Shown here: positions 1-5,421 of the stretch, piece after piece
Position numbering within the stretch: position 1 is the stretch's first letter
How the letters are laid out: the number at the start of each line of letters is the position of its first letter
Source of the DNA: an uncultured Oscillospiraceae bacterium
GTDB taxonomy: Bacteria; Bacillota; Clostridia; Oscillospirales; Oscillospiraceae
NCBI GenBank assembly: GCA_958426425.1
Contig: CATZYY010000163.1
Location: 1 to 5,421, forward strand
Direction of reading: 5' to 3'
Length of the DNA stretch: 5,421 nucleotides
Translations under genes and position numbers: made by a program
Notes under the pieces: generated by a model
What the model was told of the DNA's origin: nothing
Seen by the model: only the letters and a program-made list of their open reading frames with translations
The model's database searches: none

Positions 1-215
1 TGCTGATTCAGCAGGCGATCTCCGCTTTGGTTGCGGAAAAGACCGTCATCGTCATTGCCCACCGGCTCCAATCCATTATGAGTGCCGACAATATTGTGGT
101 TCTGGATGAGGGCCGGGTAGCCGAGCAGGGCACCCATGAAGAACTGCTGAAGCGAAATGGGATCTATGCCCGGCTTTGGGCTGAGCAGTGCCAGGCGGCA
201 AGCTGGGGATTGTAG
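1..215 (+). CDS. ABC half-transporter, C-terminal fragment (enters from left edge)
   Basis: Only the last part of the ATPase domain is inside the window; the first complete codon is at position 3 and the stop is TAG at 213-215. Visible are the segment after the D-loop (LIQQAIS), the strand leading to the H-loop (VIVIAHRL, switch histidine at 60-62), and the usual end of the domain, VVLDEGRVAEQGTHEELL, followed by a short tail. This pattern is typical of exporter-fold half-transporters with membrane domain and ATPase in one chain, though the membrane part is outside the window. It resembles the tail of the first ABC protein at 1702-3459 (shared IQQAIS, AHRL and EELL), so it is probably a paralogue from an adjacent transporter operon. 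It is followed after 21 bases by a strong terminator, so it is the last gene of its transcript. The substrate is unknown. Confidence 0.93.
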   Translation, partial: LIQQAISALVAEKTVIVIAHRLQSIMSADNIVVLDEGRVAEQGTHEELLKRNGIYARLWAEQCQAASWGL

Positions 216-236
216 CATAGGCAGCAGAATAGGCAG

Positions 237-275
237 AAAAACCGCAGTTGCCCTAAATGGGTGACTGCGGTTTTT
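237..275 (+). terminator. Rho-independent terminator after upstream ABC gene
   Basis: AAAAACCGCAGT (237-248) pairs perfectly with ACTGCGGTTTTT (264-275). The pairing continues inward through two G-T wobbles and CCC/GGG to a five-base loop (254-258), giving a stem of about 17 pairs. The 3' arm ends in five T, and the 5' arm starts with five A, so it could work in both directions. It separates the upstream ABC operon from the tetR promoter. Confidence 0.93.
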
Positions 276-314
276 CCATCGTGTCTATCTGTCATGGTAA
301 TCAGAACGAGAGGC

Positions 315-343
315 TTGACAGGCTGAACACTGCGTGCTATATT
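315..343 (+). promoter_or_regulatory. Sigma-A type promoter of the tetR gene
   Basis: A perfect -35 box TTGACA (315-320) is separated by 17 bases from the -10 box TATATT (338-343), which is preceded by TG one base upstream (335-336, an extended -10). The predicted transcript start is near 350, at the left edge of the inverted repeat at 353-371. This places the promoter under control of whatever binds there, most simply the TetR protein itself. Confidence 0.8.
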
Positions 344-352
344 GTAAACATC

Positions 353-371
353 GTTAGCGAACAACGATAAC
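353..371. promoter_or_regulatory. Inverted-repeat operator, tetR promoter
   Basis: The half-sites GTTAGCG (353-359) and CGATAAC (365-371) are inverted with six of seven positions matching, around a five-base centre. A second, offset repeat ATCGTT (350-355)/AACGAT (363-368) overlaps it. The site lies just downstream of the -10 box, across the expected transcript start, as in autoregulated TetR genes. Its left arm, GTTAGCGAA, recurs at 1028-1036 before the transporter operon. Binding by the adjacent TetR protein is inferred. Confidence 0.65.
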
Positions 372-388
372 AAAGAAAGGAGGCAAGT

Positions 389-1003
389 ATGCCGAAGGAC
401 AAGACGGAAACCCACGAACGGATCATACCGGCCGCCATGAAGATCTTTCTGGAAAAAGGCTTTGAAAAGGCCACCATGCGGGAGATCGCGGAGGAGGCGG
501 GCATCACCGCCGCCGGACTGTACCGCCACTTTGTAGACAAGGAGGCCATGTTCGCCGCCCTGGTGGAGCCGGTGCTCTCTGAACTTCAGAAGTGGTGTGA
601 GCGGACGCGGCAGGTGGACTATGACTTTCTGGAGCAGGGCGACCTGGATGCCATGTGGGATTCAGGCAATGATTTGGGCCTGGTGGTGGAACAGATCTAT
701 TCCCATTTCAACGAGTTCAAGCTGCTGCTTTGCTGTTCCGCCGGGACCAAGTATGCCTGGTTTCTCCACGATATTGTGGTTATGGAGCAGCAGGAGACGC
801 TGGCCTACATGGAGGAAGCGAAGAAGCATGGCGTCCCGGTAAAAGAAGTGGACCCCAAAGAACTCCATCTGCTTATGACCGCCTATACCAACGCCCTCTT
901 TGAAGTGGTAGTCCATGACTTCACCAAGGAGGAGGCCCTGCACTACCTGGATACGATGCACCAGTTCTTCATTCCCGGCTGGCGGGCCATCCTGGGGCTT
1001 TGA
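389..1003 (+). CDS. TetR/AcrR-family transcriptional regulator
   Basis: This is a 204-residue cytoplasmic DNA-binding repressor of normal family length. The N-terminal helix-turn-helix domain covers about residues 8-54: AAMKIFLEKGFEKATM, then REIAEEAGI and the recognition helix region AAGLYRHF, then the DKEAMF helix. The rest (about 60-204) is the helical ligand-binding and dimerisation domain. The segment with paired cysteines at 115-116 (FKLLLCCSAGTKY) is, as I recall, common in a clade of Firmicutes TetR proteins found beside ABC transporters. The ATG at 389 has AAAGGAGG (376-383) five bases upstream. It has its own promoter and operator and its own terminator, and lies 70 bases before the transporter operon on the same strand. 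The likely role is repression of itself and of the operon, released by the transported compound or a related ligand. The ligand cannot be inferred. Confidence 0.93.
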   Translation: MPKDKTETHERIIPAAMKIFLEKGFEKATMREIAEEAGITAAGLYRHFVDKEAMFAALVEPVLSELQKWCERTRQVDYDFLEQGDLDAMWDSGNDLGLVVEQIYSHFNEFKLLLCCSAGTKYAWFLHDIVVMEQQETLAYMEEAKKHGVPVKEVDPKELHLLMTAYTNALFEVVVHDFTKEEALHYLDTMHQFFIPGWRAILGL

Positions 1004-1017
1004 ACAGCCCCTTTTTT
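994..1017 (+). terminator. Terminator overlapping the tetR stop codon
   Basis: GGGGCT (994-999) pairs with AGCCCC (1006-1011) around the loop TTGAAC, followed by six T (1012-1017). This is a compact, GC-rich intrinsic terminator. The TGA stop of tetR (1001-1003) lies in the loop, so the 5' arm is coding. It implies that tetR is mostly a single-gene transcript and that the downstream operon needs its own promoter, or depends on readthrough. Confidence 0.85.
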
Positions 1018-1026
1018 CTACATTTG

Positions 1027-1049
1027 AGTTAGCGAAAACTAACTAAAAT
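1027..1049 (+). promoter_or_regulatory. Operator and probable promoter of the transporter operon
   Basis: AGTTAG (1027-1032) and CTAACT (1039-1044) form a perfect inverted repeat with a six-base centre. Its left arm GTTAGCGAA (1028-1036) is identical to that of the operator before tetR. A possible -10 box, TAAAAT (1044-1049), overlaps its right edge, but no good -35 box lies at the standard distance: TTGAGT at 1024-1029 is only 14 bases away. Control by the TetR protein is the simplest inference. The TTAG/CTAA-rich arms also recall operators of DtxR-type metal regulators, which is an alternative. Confidence 0.6.
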
Positions 1050-1056
1050 CCACAAC

Positions 1057-1076
1057 AGGAGGTGCGTATGTGAATG
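1057..1076 (+). other. Ribosome site with start-stop-start (ATG-TGA-ATG)
   Basis: AGGAGG (1057-1062) is followed after five bases by ATG (1068-1070), then at once by an in-frame TGA (1071-1073) and a second ATG (1074-1076) that opens the membrane-protein gene. The first ATG has the better spacing but encodes only one residue. The used start is 11 bases from the AGGAGG. Translation may initiate at the second ATG directly or by reinitiation. Confidence 0.7.
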
Positions 1077-1667
1077 AAGCGTGTATGGACGGCCAGAAGC
1101 CTTGCTGCCGTGCTCGGCGGGTCCCTGCTCTATTTCCTGATCACGGTGCTGGTGATGATGTGTGGGTCATTTTCCCCCTTGTTCTGGGTCTTTCTCCCGG
1201 CCATCACCGCCGCCGCATCGGGGTGGCTGTATCTGTATCTGGTGGCCCGAACGCCCCGGTTTGGGGTACCGGTACTCATGAACTTAGTGGTGCTTCTGCT
1301 GTTCCTGGCGGCGGGTGAGCTGTCCGGCTGGATGGCGGTGACGCTGGCGGCCGGAGCGGTGCTGGCGGAGCTGGTGCGGCGGCTGGGCGGGTATGAGAGC
1401 CTGCGGGCCGCCCGCTGGAGCTTTCTCCCGCTGGCCTTCAGCTCCAGCGGGAGTCCACTCTACATTTGGATCGACCCGGCCCGGACGGCAGCCAGCGCCG
1501 CGGAAGAGATGTCCCCAGCCTATGCCGCGGCGGTGGAGGGGCTTGCTACGCCGGGGATGCTGGTCCTGATGCTGGCGGCCATCATCGTGGGAGCCGCCAT
1601 CGGCGCATGGCTTGGGAGCCCGCTTTGGAAACGCGGTCAGGCCCGAGTCCATATCAGAAAAGCATGA
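1074..1667 (+). CDS. MptD/Trep_Strep-family putative ECF transporter S component
   Basis: This is a 197-residue hydrophobic protein with about six predicted membrane helices (roughly residues 10-30, 35-57, 66-81, 84-103, 113-132 and 160-182) and a short basic C-terminus (WKRGQARVHIRKA). Length, helix pattern and the segment MSPAYAAAVEGLATP followed by a glycine-rich last helix (VGAAIGAWLGSPLWKR) fit the MptD (Trep_Strep) family of S components. These are substrate-binding membrane subunits that usually work with an EcfT protein and EcfA ATPases. The start must be this ATG or later, because TGA lies directly before it in frame. It is the first gene of the operon, 34 bases before two exporter-fold ABC genes, and no EcfT or EcfA gene is present. 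It may supply substrate to those ABC proteins or to an ECF module encoded elsewhere. The family call rests on recognition, not on a search; the substrate is unknown. Confidence 0.8.
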   Translation: MKRVWTARSLAAVLGGSLLYFLITVLVMMCGSFSPLFWVFLPAITAAASGWLYLYLVARTPRFGVPVLMNLVVLLLFLAAGELSGWMAVTLAAGAVLAELVRRLGGYESLRAARWSFLPLAFSSSGSPLYIWIDPARTAASAAEEMSPAYAAAVEGLATPGMLVLMLAAIIVGAAIGAWLGSPLWKRGQARVHIRKA

Positions 1668-1701
1668 GCCGTATCGGAATACGGCGGAAAGGAAGTGCAG
1701 A

Positions 1702-3459
1702 ATGAAAACAAAACGGGAAAATCCCCTGAAAGTCCTCTTTTCCTTCTCTGGAGAGGCCAGGGGAAAAATGACTGGCTCGGTGATCCTGGCCTTTATCGGA
1801 GAGATGTTCGGCATGGCCCCCTATTTTGTGGTGACCCTGCTGGCGAAGGAGCTGTATGAGGGCACTGCCACGGTGGAACGGGCGGCGGTCATGGCGGTGA
1901 CGGCGGCGGTGTGCATGTGCCTGCGGGCGTGGCTTACCGGCCTGTCCTCCATGCGCAGCCATACAGTTTCCTTCACCATCCTGAAGAACATCCGGTGCGC
2001 TCTGGCGGATAAAATGGCGAAGGTCCCCATGGGCGTCATGCTGGAGACCCCCTCCGGCACCTTCAAGACTTTGATGGTGGACAATGTGGGGCGGCTGGAG
2101 GACATCATCGCCCACATGGTGCCGGAGCTGCCCTCCAACCTGGCCGGGCCGGTTTTCAGCATCATCCTGGTGTTCGTTCTGGACTGGCGGATGGGGCTGG
2201 CCGCCTTCATTACCGTCCCCCTGAGCCTGGTGTTCGCCGTGTGCATGATGCGGGGGTACAAGGAGAAGATGGCCGTCTACCTGCGCTCGGGCAACGAGAT
2301 GAATGCCGCCCTGGTGGAGTATGTGGGCGGCATCCAGGTCATCAAGGCATTCGGGCAGGGGAGCAAGAGCTTCGGGGAGTTCTCCCGGTCGGTCAACTTT
2401 TTCCACGACAGCACCCTGGCCTGGTGGCGGCAGAGCTGGTTTTGGATGGCGGGCTTCAAGGCGGTGCTCCCCTCCACTTTACTGGGCACGCTGCCCGTGG
2501 GAGCGTGGCTCTATATGCAGGGCACGCTGGAGCTGCCCCTGTTCCTGGCCTGCATCATCATCCCCTTCGGCTTTATGGCCGGGCTCATCAAATTCGGCTT
2601 TGCCCTGGGGCAGCTTTCCTACATGGCTCCCAACCTGGACCCCATTCAGGACTTCCTCGACACGCCGGAGCAGCGCCGGCCTGAAAAGCCGGTGAAGCTG
2701 GGAGAGCGTTCCTTCCGTTTTGACCGGGTGTGCTTCTCCTATGATGGGAAGAAAGAGGTCCTCCACGATGTGAGCTTTACCGCCCGCACTGGGCAGATCA
2801 CCGCCATTGTGGGGCCCTCCGGCTCCGGAAAATCCACCATTGCCAAGCTGATGGCCGGCTTCTGGGACGCCACAGGCGGGACGGTCTCCTTCGGCGGGCA
2901 GGACATCCAAAATATTCCCTTTGACCAGCTCATGGGGGAGATCAGCTATGTGGCCCAGGACAACTTCCTCTTTGACAGGTCTATCCGGGAGAATATCCGC
3001 ATGGGTGATCCCAGCGCCACCGACGCGGAGGTGGAAGCCGCGGCCAGGGCCGCCAACTGCCATGACTTTATCATGAATCTGGAGCAGGGGTACGATACCC
3101 TGGCCGGAGACGCCGGAGACCGGCTCTCCGGCGGAGAGCGCCAGCGCATCACCATCGCCCGGGCCATGCTCAAAAAGGCGTCCGTCATCATTCTGGACGA
3201 GGCGACCGCCTTCGCTGACCCCGAGAGCGAGGCGCAGATCCAACAGGCCATCTCCCGTCTGGTGCGGGGCAAGACCCTGATCGTGGTGGCCCACCGGCTG
3301 AACACCATCCAGAACGCGGATCAAATTCTGGTGATCGACCAGGGGCGGCTTGCCGCCTGCGGCCGGCAGGAGGAGCTGCTTAACACCTGCCCCCTGTACC
3401 GGACTATGTGGGAGCAGTATCAAAGCACGGCGGCTTTTGCCGGAAAGGAGGTCAACTGA
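1702..3459 (+). CDS. Exporter-fold ABC half-transporter, first of a pair (membrane + ATPase)
   Basis: This 585-residue inner-membrane protein has about six helices (roughly 22-49, 61-81, 147-160, 162-183, 253-273 and 278-300) and then an ATPase domain. All ATPase motifs are intact: A-loop Tyr347, Walker A GPSGSGKS at 371-378 (Lys377), Q-loop Gln419, signature LSGGERQ at 475-481, Walker B VIILDE at 495-500 and H-loop His531. The D-loop region reads ATAFADPESE instead of the common SALD/SVDP form. I chose ATG 1702 because GGAAG (1691-1695) lies six bases upstream; the reading frame stays open to 1612 but that extension overlaps the previous gene and is not membrane-like. The partner is encoded by the next gene with no gap, so the two probably form a heterodimer. 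Such pairs include multidrug exporters and the siderophore importers YbtPQ and IrtAB. Direction and substrate are not decided by the sequence, although the S-component neighbour hints at uptake. Confidence 0.93.
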   Translation: MKTKRENPLKVLFSFSGEARGKMTGSVILAFIGEMFGMAPYFVVTLLAKELYEGTATVERAAVMAVTAAVCMCLRAWLTGLSSMRSHTVSFTILKNIRCALADKMAKVPMGVMLETPSGTFKTLMVDNVGRLEDIIAHMVPELPSNLAGPVFSIILVFVLDWRMGLAAFITVPLSLVFAVCMMRGYKEKMAVYLRSGNEMNAALVEYVGGIQVIKAFGQGSKSFGEFSRSVNFFHDSTLAWWRQSWFWMAGFKAVLPSTLLGTLPVGAWLYMQGTLELPLFLACIIIPFGFMAGLIKFGFALGQLSYMAPNLDPIQDFLDTPEQRRPEKPVKLGERSFRFDRVCFSYDGKKEVLHDVSFTARTGQITAIVGPSGSGKSTIAKLMAGFWDATGGTVSFGGQDIQNIPFDQLMGEISYVAQDNFLFDRSIRENIRMGDPSATDAEVEAAARAANCHDFIMNLEQGYDTLAGDAGDRLSGGERQRITIARAMLKKASVIILDEATAFADPESEAQIQQAISRLVRGKTLIVVAHRLNTIQNADQILVIDQGRLAACGRQEELLNTCPLYRTMWEQYQSTAAFAGKEVN

Positions 3460-5190
3460 ATGTTCCATACCATCAAACGGATTCTGGATATTGCCGGAGA
3501 CCAGAAAAAATACATCTATGCGGGCATTGTCTGCAACATCCTGAAAACCTTTTCCATGGCCATGATGCTCATGGCGGTCTATGTGGTGATCTCCCATCTG
3601 GACAGCCTCACCGCCGAGGTGATCGGACAGGGCCTCGGCATCCTGATTGCCAGCGTGTTCGGCCGTTTCCTGTTCCAGTGGCTGGAGGACATCTCTATGA
3701 GCGCCAAGGGCTTCGACATCTTCCGGGACTACCGGCTGGCTATCGGTGAGAAGATGAAAAGCGCCCCCATGGGTTACTTCTCCGACCAGCGCCTGGGCAC
3801 CATCCAGACCACTCTCACCTCCACGGTGGTGGAGCTGGAGCAGTATTCCATGCTGTTTATCACGGACATCACCGGCGGCGTGTCCATGTCGGTCATCATT
3901 ATTGTAATGATGCTGTTTTTCAGTCCCTGGTTCTCCCTGCTGTCCCTGGCGGGCCTGCTGGTGGGCCTCTATGTGCTGGGAATGGTGCAGAAAGCCGCGG
4001 CGGAGCACACCCCAAAGGTGCAGGAGGCGCAGGAGGAGCTGGTCACCCAGTCGCTGGAGTACATCCGGGGCATCGCGGTGCTGCGCTCCTTCTCCCAGAC
4101 GGTGGGGCAGGACGGCGCGGTGTACCAGTCCTTCCGCCGGCGGCAGAAGGCGGCGCTGGATCAGGAGAAGGCAGCCCTGCCCGCCCTGCGGCTCTATATT
4201 CTGGTGTTCAAGCTCACCGGCTGCGCCCTCATGTTCCTGTCCACCTTCCTCTACCTGCAGGGGGCCATCTCCCTGACCTACTGCTTTTTGTTCCTGGTGG
4301 CGTCCTTTATCCTCTACTCCGAGATGGAGGTCATGGGGGACGGCTCCTTCCTGGACAAGAAGATCGCCACCGAGCTGGACCGGCTGGAGGCGGTGACCAA
4401 CATCCCCTCCCTGGACCGGACGGACAAGGCCCTCGCTCCCGGCCGCTTCGACATTGAGCTGAAGGAGGTATCCTTCTCCTATGGAGGAGGCCGGAAGGTC
4501 ATCGACCATGTTTCTCTCAAAATCCCCCAGGGGACTACCTGCGCCGTGGTGGGACCGTCCGGCTCTGGAAAGACCACCTTATGCAGCCTGATCGCCCGTT
4601 TTTGGGATGTGCAGGAGGGGAGTGTCTGCGTGGGCGGCATGGATGTGAAGGACTGCACCGCCGACAGCCTGCTGAAAAACCTCTCCATGGTCTTCCAAAA
4701 TGTGTATCTCTTCCACGACTCCATTGAGAACAACATCAAATTCGGCAATCCCAACGCCACTCACGGGCAGGTGGTGGAGGCGGCCAAGCGCGCACAGTGC
4801 CACGACTTTATCATGGCGCTGCCCGACGGCTATCATACGATGGTGGGAGAGGGCGGCTCCACCCTCTCCGGAGGCGAGAAGCAGCGGGTCTCCATTGCCC
4901 GCGCCATTCTGAAGGACGCCCCCATCGTCATTCTGGATGAGGCGACTTCCAGTGTGGACCCGGAGAACGAACACCTGCTTTTGGCCGCCATCCGGGAGCT
5001 GACGGCGGGCAAAACGCTTATTTCCATCGCCCACCGGCTCTCCACCGTCCGGGACGCGGATCAGATCGTGGTGGTGGACCAGGGACGGATCGTTCAGCAG
5101 GGGACTCACGATGCGCTGATGGCTCAGGATGGCCTCTACCGCCGGTTTGTTCAGATTCGGGAGCAGGCCGAGGGCTGGCGGCTGGAATGA
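3460..5190 (+). CDS. Exporter-fold ABC half-transporter, second of a pair (membrane + ATPase)
   Basis: This 576-residue protein has about six membrane helices (roughly 17-45, 55-75, 133-155, 157-177, 245-265 and 270-288) followed by an ATPase domain. It carries A-loop Tyr341, Walker A GPSGSGKT at 365-372 (Lys371), Q-loop Gln413, signature LSGGEKQ at 469-475, Walker B IVILDE at 489-494, D-loop SVDPENE and H-loop His525. With the first ABC protein this gives two ATP sites with all catalytic residues, unlike the many heterodimeric exporters that have one degenerate site. The ATG directly follows the TGA of the previous gene; AAAGGAGG (3444-3451) inside that gene lies eight bases upstream. Translation is therefore probably coupled, which would keep the subunits equal in number. 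It is the last gene of the operon, and a hairpin terminator follows 30 bases later. The YbtQ/IrtB type of import role is possible but unproven. Confidence 0.93.
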   Translation: MFHTIKRILDIAGDQKKYIYAGIVCNILKTFSMAMMLMAVYVVISHLDSLTAEVIGQGLGILIASVFGRFLFQWLEDISMSAKGFDIFRDYRLAIGEKMKSAPMGYFSDQRLGTIQTTLTSTVVELEQYSMLFITDITGGVSMSVIIIVMMLFFSPWFSLLSLAGLLVGLYVLGMVQKAAAEHTPKVQEAQEELVTQSLEYIRGIAVLRSFSQTVGQDGAVYQSFRRRQKAALDQEKAALPALRLYILVFKLTGCALMFLSTFLYLQGAISLTYCFLFLVASFILYSEMEVMGDGSFLDKKIATELDRLEAVTNIPSLDRTDKALAPGRFDIELKEVSFSYGGGRKVIDHVSLKIPQGTTCAVVGPSGSGKTTLCSLIARFWDVQEGSVCVGGMDVKDCTADSLLKNLSMVFQNVYLFHDSIENNIKFGNPNATHGQVVEAAKRAQCHDFIMALPDGYHTMVGEGGSTLSGGEKQRVSIARAILKDAPIVILDEATSSVDPENEHLLLAAIRELTAGKTLISIAHRLSTVRDADQIVVVDQGRIVQQGTHDALMAQDGLYRRFVQIREQAEGWRLE

Positions 5191-5220
5191 CAGCCCCTGC
5201 CGCTCCGTGTGGCACACAGA

Positions 5221-5258
5221 AAAGGAGGCCGCCGGAACTCTGCCGGCGGCCCCCCTTT
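5221..5258. terminator. Hairpin terminator between convergent genes
   Basis: GGCCGCCGG (5227-5235) pairs perfectly with CCGGCGGCC (5243-5251) around the loop AACTCTG. Flanking AAAGG (5221-5225) can pair with CCTTT (5254-5258) past a small internal mismatch. The plus strand ends in only three T; the minus strand ends in four. It lies between the ABC operon and the converging AraC gene and probably serves both. Confidence 0.75.
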
Positions 5259-5314
5259 GATGGAGCGGCTGTCTTTCTTCCTACCTCCTGTCTTTTTCGG
5301 TCCGGCGTATTCTC

Positions 5315-5421
5315 TCACTCTGCTTCCCGTGGGTGGGAGAACGCCCGGAACGCTGCCGGGCTCTGCCCGGTGCTGCGGCGGAAGAGCTGCGCGAAACGGC
5401 TGGGATTCTGATAGCCCACAA
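5315..5421 (-). CDS. AraC-family transcriptional regulator, C-terminal fragment
   Basis: On the minus strand, a reading frame enters from the right edge and ends at a TGA read from 5317-5315. The 34 visible residues contain VGYQNPSRFAQLFRR and then TGQSPAAFR, the second helix-turn-helix of AraC regulators with the family pattern GY-x-N-x-SRF-x3-FR-x3-G-x-SP-x2-FR. The N-terminal domain and first helix-turn-helix lie beyond the window. The YQNPSRFA form recalls, from memory, the AraC subgroup that includes the siderophore regulators YbtA and PchR. The gene converges on the ABC operon and does not share its transcript. It may control this operon or one to the right; neither can be shown here. 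Confidence 0.88.
   Translation of the reverse strand, partial: VGYQNPSRFAQLFRRSTGQSPAAFRAFSHPREAE

Noticed and set aside
1018..1049. Full sigma-A promoter for the operon with TTGAGT as -35
   Set aside because: The 14-base gap to TAAAAT is too short for a standard promoter; only the -10 box and operator are listed, with reduced confidence.
1070..1318. GTG-initiated frame of 82 codons overlapping the S-component gene
   Set aside because: It is well spaced from AGGAGG, but its product is Gly/Arg/Pro-rich with no family resemblance, while the frame from 1074 gives a clear six-helix membrane protein.
1612..1701. N-terminal extension of the first ABC protein by 30 residues
   Set aside because: The extension overlaps the end of the membrane-protein gene and looks unlike an ABC N-terminus; ATG 1702 has a well-placed GGAAG ribosome site.
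1654..2406. Minus-strand open frame of 250 codons
   Set aside because: It is antisense to the first ABC gene, His/Gln-rich, and without recognisable motifs; a shadow of the coding strand.
2479..4509. Long open frame of 676 codons on the minus strand across both ABC genes
   Set aside because: It is antisense to two clearly real ABC genes, its translation is low-complexity and rich in His, Gln and Gly with no domain, and such frames arise from GC-rich codon bias.
5187..5411. Plus-strand open frame of 74 codons after the operon
   Set aside because: It runs through the terminator hairpin and antisense to the AraC fragment, lacks a ribosome site, and shows no domain.

Overview
The window looks like a chromosomal segment from a moderately GC-rich member of the Clostridia, perhaps an Oscillospiraceae-type gut anaerobe such as the Flavonifractor group. 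This is an inference from strong AGGAGG ribosome sites, the GC-rich codon choice and the gene families; nothing in the window fixes the species.

Layout from left to right. Bases 1-215 hold the C-terminal tail of an ABC half-transporter that enters from the left and ends at a strong hairpin terminator (237-275). A near-consensus promoter (315-343) and an inverted-repeat operator (353-371) precede a TetR-family regulator (389-1003), whose stop codon lies in the loop of its own terminator (994-1017). A second inverted repeat (1027-1044), sharing the 9-base arm GTTAGCGAA with the first, precedes a three-gene operon. The operon encodes a six-helix membrane protein of the MptD/Trep_Strep ECF S-component family (1074-1667) and two full half-transporters of the exporter fold, each with membrane domain and ATPase (1702-3459 and 3460-5190). 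The operon ends at a hairpin (5221-5258) that also faces the 3' end of an AraC-family regulator on the minus strand (5315 to the right edge).

The simplest reading is a TetR-controlled transport cassette. The two ABC proteins, translated back to back (TGA immediately followed by ATG), should form a heterodimer with two intact ATP sites. Exporter-fold pairs of this kind include drug and peptide exporters, but also the siderophore importers YbtPQ and IrtAB. The S-component-like partner, a second ABC half-transporter just upstream and an AraC tail resembling siderophore regulators make uptake of a metal chelate or other small nutrient plausible. The substrate cannot be read from the sequence.

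The points most worth a second look are the S-component gene joined directly to exporter-fold ABC genes with no EcfT or EcfA gene between them, the shared operator arm upstream of both tetR and the operon, and an ATG-TGA-ATG start-stop-start arrangement at the first operon gene. No RNA genes, CRISPR arrays or insertion sequences were seen.
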